Source: Bartonella sp. HY038
Lineage (GTDB): Bacteria > Pseudomonadota > Alphaproteobacteria > Rhizobiales > Rhizobiaceae
Length of the DNA stretch: 18,722 nucleotides
Assembly: GCF_014117425.1 (NCBI RefSeq)
Contig: NZ_CP059727.1
Coordinates: 1-18,722, forward strand
Direction of reading: 5' to 3'
Part shown: positions 1-5,604 of the stretch, piece by piece
Position numbering within the stretch: position 1 is the first letter of the stretch
How the letters are laid out: every line of letters begins with the position of its first letter
The notes under the pieces: generated by a model
Databases searched by the model: none
Seen by the model: only the letters and a program-made list of their open reading frames with translations
What the model was told of the DNA's origin: nothing
Position numbers and translations under genes: made by a program

Positions 1-445
1 AACTGAAAAGCTATTTAGGATAGAGCCAAACTTCTTGGCGCATTTGCAGCTTTCGCCTTTAAAAAAATCAACGAAGATGAAATTCTTGCAAATATTGATC
101 TATAAGAAGGGGTAAAATTTTTAAAGTAGGGATTTACTATTTGATGGCAGCAAATACTCCCAGCGACTATTTATGGCGATTTAAACGCATGTTTTAGTTG
201 GGATGTGAGTTACTGTTTTATTCTTAAGCCAAAAAACAGTTAAATGATTAACTTAGTTAGCCAGAAAAAATTGTTTAGCTAAATTGAAATGTATTTTTAA
301 TTATGGTGCTAATAATTGTGAATGTAAATGAAGCGGGAAATGTATTTTGTCATCGTTACATTTGATGATCACAAAAATTATTTAATTATTACGTCAAAGT
401 TGTAACTTTTATGAGTTGTGGAATTTAAAGAAATTTGCTCGTTGT
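1..445. other. No supported gene; possible decayed coding tail at the left edge
   Basis: No convincing gene is visible. Positions 19-105 on the plus strand read as an open frame ending in TAA, giving a protein-like tail (AKLLGAFAAFAFKKINEDEI and a few more residues), but it has an in-frame stop just upstream (TAG at 16-18) and no start. It could be the end of a decayed gene running in from the left, and I do not recognise the family. The remainder to about 445 is AT-rich with stops in all frames, and presumably forms the outer part of the replication origin described next. Confidence 0.3.
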
Positions 446-476
446 GTGTTAAATATAGTGTTAAATATAGTGTTAA
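446..476 (+). repeat. AT-rich 12-bp direct repeats, likely DNA-unwinding element
   Basis: GTGTTAAATATA occurs at 446-457 and again immediately at 458-469, followed by a partial third copy (GTGTTAA, 470-476). Tandem AT-rich 12- or 13-mers next to a DnaA box are the usual form of the melting region of iteron origins. The position, directly before the DnaA box and about 55 bp before the iterons, supports that role; melting itself is inferred. Confidence 0.6.
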
Positions 477-478
477 GC

Positions 479-487
479 TGTGGATAA
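479..487 (-). promoter_or_regulatory. DnaA box
   Basis: TGTGGATAA on the plus strand is a perfect match to the consensus DnaA box TTATCCACA on the minus strand. It lies between the AT-rich 12-bp repeats and the Rep iterons, the standard arrangement of an origin that uses both host DnaA and a plasmid initiator. Confidence 0.75.
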
Positions 488-530
488 TGTATTGTAAGCT
501 ATTGAAAAATATATGTTAATGAAAAGAGTT

Positions 531-650
531 GGTGGGCAAACCATCGAAAAATGGTGTGCAAATCATCGAAAAACGGTGTGCAAACCATCGAAAGCAAAAT
601 ATGGTGTGTAAAATATCGTTTATATTGACGCGGTGTGCGAAATGTCGAAT
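531..650 (+). repeat. Five Rep-binding iterons, plasmid origin (oriV)
   Basis: Five direct repeats with consensus GGTGTGCAAACCATCGAAAA start at 531, 553, 575, 603 and 632. The first three are spaced exactly 22 bp (two helical turns). The last two are more degenerate (GGTGTGTAAAATATCG and GGTGTGCGAAATGTCG) and are offset by 28 and 29 bp. The array ends about 9 bp before the repA start codon, so the proximal copies very likely overlap the repA promoter or leader and could serve for autorepression as well as initiation. No separate repA promoter could be assigned with confidence. Confidence 0.85.
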
Positions 651-658
651 AATGAATT

Positions 659-1720
659 ATGGAACAAGATCTAAAATCTAAAAAATCACCGCTACTTCCT
701 GCACGAAATGTCCAAAATGATTTTTTCGTATGCGATATATTTGATGCTGTTCCGAAAGGGGATATGGCATCGATGGAGCATCCAATATTTTCACTATCGA
801 CAAAGCCAGATTGTCGTATCAGACGATATGAAAATAATGGGATATTTGTAGAAATTACGCCGTCAGTAAAAGGATTAGCAACTATTCATGATCGTGATAT
901 TTTAATTTTTGCGATCAGCCAAATTATGGCTGCCCTTAATGAAGGAAAAAAAGTATCTCAATTTTTAAAATTTAAAGCCTATGATTTATTAAAGGCAACC
1001 AATAGAACAACCAATGGTCAAGGATATGAAGGGCTTAAGGCAGCTTTAAGTCGATTGCGCGGGACGACCATTACAACTAATATTTTGACAGGTGGCATTG
1101 AGCAGACTAAAATATTTGGTCTTATTGAAGAAGCCAATATCATTAGAACAACACGCGACGGTAGAATGCAGGAGGTTGAGATCAAACTTTCTGATTGGGT
1201 TTTTAATGCTATCAAACACAATGAAGTTCTTACTTTACATCGAGACTATTTCAGGCTCCGCAAACCGCTAGAACGTCGAATGTATGAATTAGCGCGCAAG
1301 CATTGTGGACAGCAAAATGAATGGAAAATTTCTTTAAACCTATTGCACAAAAAATGTGGGTCTACATCGACTGCAAAAGAATTTAAAAGACTAATCCAAA
1401 ACATTGTAGAACAAAACAAATCACATAAACATATACCAGACTATGCCTTAGACCTTATTGAGACAAGTGTTGTATTTAAAAATCGCCGAACGTTAGAAAA
1501 AGAAAAAGCTGCAAATCAAATTTACGGACATATAACACTTAATCCAGAGATTTATCATGATGCACGCACTATTGCGCCTGGGTGGGACATATATTTCATT
1601 GAACAAGAATGGCGCAATTGGATGGCAGATTATGATATAGAACCACCTCAAAACGCAGAAAAAGCTTTTATAGGCTTTTGTAAAAAATGGATTGAAAAAA
1701 ACACATCAAACAAGTTTTGA
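659..1720 (+). CDS. repA: Plasmid replication initiator protein, RPA (RepA) family
   Basis: This 353-residue protein is the likely initiator that binds the iterons directly upstream and opens the origin together with DnaA. It shows the conserved start of the alphaproteobacterial replication initiator protein A family: SPLLPARNVQNDFFVCDIFD (about residues 10-29), GDMASMEHPIFSLSTKPD, then ITPSVKGLATIHDRDILIFA and the RMQEVEIKLSDWVFNAI and LHRDYFRLRKPLERRMYELA blocks expected of paired winged-helix DNA-binding domains. The C-terminus (GWDIYFIEQEWRNWM to GFCKKWIEK) is the usual tail. Length is normal for the family. The ATG at 659 has no clear Shine-Dalgarno sequence and lies 9 bp after the last iteron; no better in-frame start is seen. 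The gene converges on the HTH gene with only 7 bp between stop codons. Family assignment is firm; DnaA dependence is inferred from the adjacent box. Confidence 0.92.
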   Translation: MEQDLKSKKSPLLPARNVQNDFFVCDIFDAVPKGDMASMEHPIFSLSTKPDCRIRRYENNGIFVEITPSVKGLATIHDRDILIFAISQIMAALNEGKKVSQFLKFKAYDLLKATNRTTNGQGYEGLKAALSRLRGTTITTNILTGGIEQTKIFGLIEEANIIRTTRDGRMQEVEIKLSDWVFNAIKHNEVLTLHRDYFRLRKPLERRMYELARKHCGQQNEWKISLNLLHKKCGSTSTAKEFKRLIQNIVEQNKSHKHIPDYALDLIETSVVFKNRRTLEKEKAANQIYGHITLNPEIYHDARTIAPGWDIYFIEQEWRNWMADYDIEPPQNAEKAFIGFCKKWIEKNTSNKF

Positions 1721-1727
1721 AAATTTA

Positions 1728-2177
1728 TCATCCAAAAATTTTCCGCCACCAGGGCTTCAATGATTTCTGTAATGTATCAATCAGTTCTTTATGTTCAACA
1801 AGAAGGGCTTCTGATTGTTTTTGCCAATTATCCCGCTCTTTTTTTAATTCTAAATTATTATCAGTTAAGTTAGAATTTTTTTCCTTAATAACTAAATTTT
1901 CAGACTTTAAATCAGCCAACTCATTTTGCAAAAGTAAAATTTTATTTTGTAAATCGAGGATTTCATCTTTATCGCCGTTATCATTCGTACTTATAAGCAA
2001 ATTATAAGCATCATTATCTTTATCTAAACGTTCGATTGGAATGCCAATTGTAATTCTATTCTGATTATTTTTTGACTTAGGCCAATTATATTTACTTGCC
2101 ATTACTCGTATTGATTCAACTGACTTTTTTAGAGTTTTGGAAGCCTCTTTATAAGTCATAAACTTATAATCCTGCAT
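1728..2177 (-). CDS. HTH and coiled-coil plasmid protein, candidate stability/partition factor
   Basis: A 149-residue protein. Residues 7-50 form an HTH-like DNA-binding unit (YKEASKTLKKSVESIRVMA, then YNWPKSKNNQNRITIGIPIERL). Residues 70-135 are a long coiled coil rich in E, K, L, N and Q (heptads such as LQNKILLLQNELADLKSENL). The C-terminus is a short tryptophan-rich basic tail, KPWWRKIFG. HTH followed by coiled coil is the layout of KfrA-type and pSK1 Par-type plasmid stability proteins, and small HTH proteins ending in PWWRR-like tails are, from memory, common on alphaproteobacterial plasmids; no function is proven for this one. A strong ribosome-binding site (AGGAGG, 2184-2189) fixes the start. 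Its leader contains the TTATAA array, which suggests it binds there. A truncated paralogue lies at 3430-3657. Confidence 0.8.
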   Translation of the reverse strand: MQDYKFMTYKEASKTLKKSVESIRVMASKYNWPKSKNNQNRITIGIPIERLDKDNDAYNLLISTNDNGDKDEILDLQNKILLLQNELADLKSENLVIKEKNSNLTDNNLELKKERDNWQKQSEALLVEHKELIDTLQKSLKPWWRKIFG

Positions 2178-2193
2178 AAAAATCCTCCTTATT

Positions 2194-2248
2194 TTATAAA
2201 AAACTTATAAATTGTTTATAACTTCCTTATAAAAATATCATAAAAATT
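2194..2248. repeat. Tandem 11-bp TTATAA repeats, candidate operator or centromere-like site
   Basis: TTATAA occurs at 2194, 2205, 2216 and 2227, exactly 11 bp apart, and a one-mismatch copy TCATAA continues the phase at 2238. The spacers are AAAAC, ATTGT, CTTCC, AAATA and AAATT, so only the palindromic hexamer is conserved. The array fills the gap between the ribosome-binding site of the HTH gene and the divergent yefM promoter, placing all sites on one face of the helix. The HTH protein is the obvious candidate ligand; binding is inferred. Confidence 0.6.
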
Positions 2249-2254
2249 TAATTA

Positions 2255-2293
2255 TGGACAACAAATAATATGTACTATATATTGTACAATATA
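2255..2293 (+). promoter_or_regulatory. yefM-yoeB promoter with TGTACA-type operator
   Basis: A sigma70-like promoter is visible: -35 TGGACA (2255-2260), 17-bp spacer, -10 TATATT (2278-2283). Overlapping the -10 is a perfect 16-bp palindrome TATATTGTACAATATA (2278-2293). A second, imperfect core TGTACT starts at 2271, exactly 12 bp before the TGTACA core at 2283. In E. coli the YefM antitoxin and YefM-YoeB complex bind paired TGTACA-core repeats with the same 12-bp offset, so autorepression is expected here. Confidence 0.7.
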
Positions 2294-2319
2294 AGATTAA
2301 TTAGTAATGAGAGTAAATT

Positions 2320-2568
2320 ATGAATGTAATTTCTTATTCCAATGCTCGAGCGCAATTAAAAGACGTTATGGACAGCGCAATCCATGATAAACAAGAAGTT
2401 GTCGTATCGCGAAAAAACGGTGAAGCCGTCGTTGTTATATCATTAGAGACATGGAACTCTATTAGCGAAACATTGCATCTTCTTTCTACGCCTAATAACG
2501 CTTCGCGCTTGCGATCGGCTATTGCACAATTAGATGCCAATAATGGTGAAGAACACGAGCTTATTTAA
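2320..2568 (+). CDS. yefM: Antitoxin YefM (Phd/YefM family)
   Basis: An 82-residue antitoxin expected to bind and inhibit the YoeB RNase and to repress its own operon. The N-terminal Phd/YefM DNA-binding fold is clear (MNVISYSNARAQLKDVMDSA, then VVVSRKNGEAVVVISLETWN), and the C-terminal half is the variable, probably disordered toxin-binding segment (RLRSAIAQLDANNGEEHELI). Length matches E. coli YefM (about 83 residues). Its stop shares a base with the yoeB start (TAATG), implying translational coupling. The promoter and TGTACA operator lie directly upstream. On a plasmid the pair would promote post-segregational stability. Confidence 0.93.
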   Translation: MNVISYSNARAQLKDVMDSAIHDKQEVVVSRKNGEAVVVISLETWNSISETLHLLSTPNNASRLRSAIAQLDANNGEEHELI

Positions 2569-2834
2569 TGAAATTGACATTTTCAACTGAGGCTTGGGAA
2601 GATTATCAATATTGGATAAGCACAGACAAAAAGAAGCTTGAACGTATTAATGAAATTATTACGCAATGCCAAAGAACACCCTATAAAGGCATAGGTAAAC
2701 CAGAACCTTTAAAAGGCGATCTAAGCGGATGGTGGTCAAGACGTATCACACAAGAACATCGAATAGTCTATCGTATTTCAGAGGAGAAACAAGCGCAAAG
2801 CTTAGAAATAGCACAATTGCGTTTTCATTATTGA
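2568..2834 (+). CDS. yoeB: Toxin YoeB (Txe/YoeB family mRNA interferase)
   Basis: An 88-residue RelE-superfamily endoribonuclease expected to cleave mRNA in the ribosomal A site when freed from YefM. Close to E. coli YoeB across its length: FSTEAWEDYQYWISTDKKKL, RTPYKGIGKPEPLKGDLSGW, WSRRITQEHRIVY, and the terminal RFHY. The catalytic set described for YoeB is intact: Glu46 in GKPEPL, Arg65 in EHRIVY, and the penultimate His87 next to Tyr88. It is therefore probably active rather than a decayed copy. It begins inside the yefM stop codon. About four residues before the final strand (KQAQSL) are extra relative to the E. coli protein. Confidence 0.94.
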   Translation: MKLTFSTEAWEDYQYWISTDKKKLERINEIITQCQRTPYKGIGKPEPLKGDLSGWWSRRITQEHRIVYRISEEKQAQSLEIAQLRFHY

Positions 2835-2885
2835 TATTATACTATTAAAGATATCTACTATATTTGGTGGAGAAGTCTTTCATGT

Positions 2886-2905
2886 CTTATAATTTTTTTT
2901 ATAAG
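2886..2905 (+). terminator. Weak AT-rich hairpin after yoeB
   Basis: CTTATAA (2886-2892) pairs with TTATAAG (2899-2905) around a six-T loop, about 50 bp after the yoeB stop. The stem is short and entirely AT-rich and lacks a following T run, so it is a weak candidate terminator. Its core is the same TTATAA hexamer as the array upstream and may be a coincidence of composition. Confidence 0.25.
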
Positions 2906-3000
2906 CTGATAGTTCTGTTCTATATCTTAAAGCATTACTATTTTAGCCTCCTAAGGGAGACATTTTCAAAGTACTTACACATAATTGTTCAGGTAGGTAG

Positions 3001-3416
3001 TTATTAGCAAGATATTCTAATAATATTTACGACAAGGCCGTTATACCTCATAAAACTGGGCGTACTATAACAAGTGTAGAAATTGTATGGCATGAAAAAC
3101 AAAACATTACTTCAATAAAGCGTGAATTAGATCAACATAAGGTTGGTAAAAAGCGCAACGAACAGGAACAGTGGAAATTATCATCGCAATTCTAAAATTT
3201 AGGGAATATGGATAATTTCCTAAAGAAGGTTTTATTTTTTATAGTAAATGGGGTGTAATAGCTCGTGAAGAACAGCCCGCACCAGTTCGCGATATAGATT
3301 TGGTTGCGAATGATTTTAGATATTGGTGTTCAGCTAAGTTGATACCTCTTGATAATAAAAACATTGAAAAGACATTTCGTACATTTTGTAAAATACAACC
3401 TTCAGTAAAACAATAA
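3001..3416 (+). pseudogene. Frameshifted C-terminal remnant of a Rep_3-type replication initiator
   Basis: Two adjoining plus-strand open pieces without start codons read as one broken gene. The first (3001-3195) encodes YDKAVIPHKTGRTITSVEIV followed by WHEKQN and KRELDQHKVGKKRNEQEQ, resembling the last winged-helix strand and linker of Rep_3 initiators. The second (3216-3416, a different frame) encodes FPKEGFIFYSKWGVIAREEQ, then RDIDLVANDFRYW and IEKTFRTFCK, a tail typical of alphaproteobacterial initiators and similar to the repA C-terminus at 1590-1700. The N-terminal two-thirds of the gene is missing and no iterons are seen near it. It is a relic of a second replicon. The exact family (Rep_3 or RPA) of the remnant is less sure than its being an initiator. 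Confidence 0.55.
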
Positions 3417-3429
3417 AAAAGTCTAATAA

Positions 3430-3657
3430 GTTATTATAAATATAGCAATAATCGTTTTTGAACCATTTCGAAACTTAGATGAAGACTATAAATTCTTAAC
3501 TTATAAAGATGCAGCTATTGCTTTGTCTTCAACGGTTGAATCTGTAAGGGTTCAGGCGCGGCGTAACAATTGGCCAAAGCAAAAAAATAATCGTAAACAA
3601 ATAATAATTGGCGTTCCAATTGATCGGTTAGGTAAATTTAAAACTGCCGAAATTTAA
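3430..3657 (+). pseudogene. Truncated paralogue of the HTH/coiled-coil plasmid protein
   Basis: From 3481 the frame encodes EDYKFLTYKDAAIALSSTVE and continues SVRVQARRNNWPKQKNNRKQ and IIIGVPIDRLGKF, a clear match to the N-terminal DNA-binding half of the protein at 1728-2177 (QDYKFMTYKEASK, SIRVMASKYNWPKSKNNQ, GIPIERL). It stops at 3655-3657, immediately after that domain, so the coiled coil and tryptophan-rich tail are lost. The frame is open back to 3430 but contains no ATG, GTG or TTG start, so it is probably not expressed. It follows the Rep relic on the same strand, suggesting the two decayed together. Confidence 0.65.
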
Positions 3658-3813
3658 ATAGATCATAACTTAATTATTGGGTGAAAAATTAATAATTTAT
3701 TTTGAGAATGGTTTATAATAATAAAAACATAAAAATAATGTCTAAATTTTATCAAAATTGAATTTTCTTAAAAACGATCATTTTTATAAGAGATATTAAA
3801 TTTAAAAGAAACT

Positions 3814-3841
3814 CCGGAAAGGCTTTAAACAGCCTTTCCGG
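3814..3841 (-). terminator. Intrinsic terminator of the minus-strand operon
   Basis: CCGGAAAGGCT (3814-3824) and AGCCTTTCCGG (3831-3841) form a perfect 11-bp GC-rich stem with a six-base loop. On the minus strand it is followed by AGTTTCTTTTAAATTT, a T-rich tail. It begins 10 bp past the stop codon of the solenoid gene, the last gene of the minus-strand block. Confidence 0.85.
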
Positions 3842-3851
3842 TAAATTTTAA

Positions 3852-5285
3852 TTATACAAGCTGAACATTCATGCCCATTTGAACATAAATATCTTCGCCA
3901 GTTGAGTTGGTGTAATGGTTATAATCAACGCCTGAACGATCATCATGAGAGATATCTTGAAAAGTCCAAGAACTTCCAACCTTCACTGTATCATTGGTAT
4001 CACCCTTAATGATTAAGTCATTATGAGTGTATCCGCCAGAGCGCAAAGTATTACCGATTGTAAGTTGATTGCTTTGGCTACCCTCAAGGCTAATTTCACC
4101 AAACGAGCTTGTATAAGCTTTAGTGAACACATCTGCCAATTTGAAGCTTGAAGCAAAATGATCAAGATTCATAGCGTAATCGATGTATTTTTCATCACTA
4201 GCATGGCTATTGTAATCATTTACAAGTTTTGTAAGCCAATCTATTCTGAGCATATCAGTATTACGATCAACACCAACTTGAATAGATTCCATATTCATTG
4301 AACCAAGACCACTGGTTTTAGCAATATCTGTTAACCAAGGCTTAAATGATGCTTGAAAGGTGTTATCGCTGCGTGATTGTTGGCCTGCTGAATTAACATG
4401 ATTAAAGGTGTCTAACACCAATGTATCATAGCCATCGCCACCATTAACGGTAAGACCGCCAGCACGAATACCCGCACCAACCACATCTGAGTTTTCAGTA
4501 ATAATGAGTTTATCATTACCGGCACCTAGGTCAATGTAATTTTTACCTGTACCCGTTACAGCTGCTGCATGAGGATAACCGCGTAGAATAACAGTATCAT
4601 TACCATCGCCTGTTGAAATAGTATTATTTGCGCCATTTGCAGCATACATACCACGATTGATAATAACAGTGTCGTTACCTTCACCAGTTTCAATCAAATT
4701 TTTTGAACCAGAAGCTAATGCCTGGAAATATTGTTCAATATTAACAATATCATCGCCAGAACCTGTGTGAACTTCTGTGGTTCCTGAGGATTTTATTGAA
4801 CCAGTTACCTTAAAGTTAGTTGAACCATAACCATCAAAATTCTGGTTCATTGAAAAACGATTGGCACCGCCCGCATTGGACAAGAGGTCACCATTAATGA
4901 CAACATTATGGTCACCATAGTTAAATGCAAACTCATTAAGACCGCTTGTTGTCACATTTCCAGTTATAGTAAGGTCGTTGTTACCACCTAATGAAGAAAA
5001 GCGATTAGTACCACCAGAATTGGCGGCTATACCACTTTTAATAGTAATGCTATGTTGTCCTTCACCTAACTGGATATTGTTAATACCAGAACCTTGTGCA
5101 AGGATACCTGCATTGAATGCCAAACTCTTTTGGCCATCACCAACTAAAAGTGAATTATTTTTCCCAGTTGTTGCTGTATAACGTGTATTATACACATATG
5201 AGCTTTGCTCGGTCTCTTCGAGAAAAGCACTGACTTTAGGCGTTGAATTAGTTGTTGTTTTTGGGGATAAAAATCTTCTTGCCAT
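3852..5285 (-). CDS. RTX-like calcium-binding beta-solenoid surface protein
   Basis: About 477 residues from the preferred start MARRFLSP. The ATG at 5285 has AGAAAG at 5293-5298 with 7-base spacing; the in-frame ATG at 5306 has no ribosome-binding site. Roughly residues 50-295 are 22-30-residue repeats, each with a beta strand of type (L/V)xIxG and a glycine/asparagine turn. Canonical RTX turns appear only in the later ones: GSGDDIVNI, GEGNDTVII, GDGNDTVIL, GAGNDKLII, GGDGYDTLVL. Residues 300-477 are non-repetitive and do not resemble the type I secretion tail of the two upstream proteins. There is no Sec signal, so export by type I secretion is inferred from the RTX turns. It shares its first eight residues (MxRRFLSP) with the 9205-12648 product. 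No enzyme motif is seen, and a role in adhesion or matrix is a guess from its neighbours. Confidence 0.75.
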   Translation of the reverse strand: MARRFLSPKTTTNSTPKVSAFLEETEQSSYVYNTRYTATTGKNNSLLVGDGQKSLAFNAGILAQGSGINNIQLGEGQHSITIKSGIAANSGGTNRFSSLGGNNDLTITGNVTTSGLNEFAFNYGDHNVVINGDLLSNAGGANRFSMNQNFDGYGSTNFKVTGSIKSSGTTEVHTGSGDDIVNIEQYFQALASGSKNLIETGEGNDTVIINRGMYAANGANNTISTGDGNDTVILRGYPHAAAVTGTGKNYIDLGAGNDKLIITENSDVVGAGIRAGGLTVNGGDGYDTLVLDTFNHVNSAGQQSRSDNTFQASFKPWLTDIAKTSGLGSMNMESIQVGVDRNTDMLRIDWLTKLVNDYNSHASDEKYIDYAMNLDHFASSFKLADVFTKAYTSSFGEISLEGSQSNQLTIGNTLRSGGYTHNDLIIKGDTNDTVKVGSSWTFQDISHDDRSGVDYNHYTNSTGEDIYVQMGMNVQLV

Positions 5286-5412
5286 AACTATTCTTTCTAA
5301 ATTCATGATCTATACTTAATATATATTTATCATTGTGTATTATAATGTATTAATATAAATTTGAAAAAATTATTATACACAATATAAATAACATTTATTT
5401 TTTATTAGTAAT

Positions 5413-5451
5413 GGTACCTGATACTACATTTGGGTGAGAGTATCAGGTACC
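5413..5451. other. Stem-loop A of a four-hairpin cluster
   Basis: GGTACCTGATAC (5413-5424) pairs perfectly with GTATCAGGTACC (5440-5451) around a 15-base loop containing TTTGGGTG. A TTTTGCTCTT run follows on the plus strand, so it could terminate plus-strand transcription; on the minus strand it sits in the leader of the solenoid gene. Confidence 0.6.
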
Positions 5452-5487
5452 TTTTGCTCTTCCTGCGCTTATGGTTGAGCTATTTTA

Positions 5488-5526
5488 GAAAAATTAGGAC
5501 TGTATGGGTTTTCATCCTAATTTTTC
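5488..5526. other. Stem-loop B of a four-hairpin cluster
   Basis: GAAAAATTAGGA (5488-5499) pairs perfectly with TCCTAATTTTTC (5515-5526) around a 15-base loop, CTGTATGGGTTTTCA. Stem and loop lengths equal those of stem-loop A, but the stem sequence is unrelated. Confidence 0.6.
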
Positions 5527-5530
5527 TTGT

Positions 5531-5568
5531 AAGGTGTATTTTATTCGGGGGGAAATTAAATACACCTT
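5531..5568. other. Stem-loop C of a four-hairpin cluster
   Basis: AAGGTGTATTT (5531-5541) pairs perfectly with AAATACACCTT (5558-5568) around a 16-base loop that contains a run of six G (5547-5552). It begins four bases after stem-loop B ends. Confidence 0.6.
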
Positions 5569-5570
5569 CA

Positions 5571-5596
5571 ATTGCAGACTTGTGACCATCTGCAAT
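5571..5596 (-). terminator. Stem-loop D just after the 5605-9087 gene
   Basis: ATTGCAGA (5571-5578) pairs with TCTGCAAT (5589-5596) around a 10-base loop, nine bases after the stop codon of the minus-strand gene at 5605. The same stem sequence occurs after the paralogous gene at 9168-9194, so it was probably copied with the gene. No good T run follows on the minus strand, so it may act as an mRNA 3' stabiliser or a partial terminator. Confidence 0.45.
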
Positions 5597-5604
5597 CTTT
5601 TTCA

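Noticed and set aside
531..650. Iterons considered as a CRISPR array
   Set aside because: Repeats are nearly contiguous with no unique spacers and sit directly before a replication initiator, fitting iterons.
1717..2007. Plus-strand frame overlapping the end of repA and antisense to the HTH gene
   Set aside because: Cysteine/serine-rich translation typical of an antisense frame; the minus-strand gene has a strong AGGAGG site and a clear HTH and coiled coil.
5286..5306. Upstream start (MNLERIV) for the solenoid gene
   Set aside because: No ribosome-binding site precedes it, whereas the ATG at 5285 has AGAAAG at good spacing and yields the N-terminus shared with the large RTX protein.
5547..5552. 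Six-G run as a phase-variation tract
   Set aside because: It is short, lies in a hairpin loop outside any gene and is not near a clear promoter spacer.
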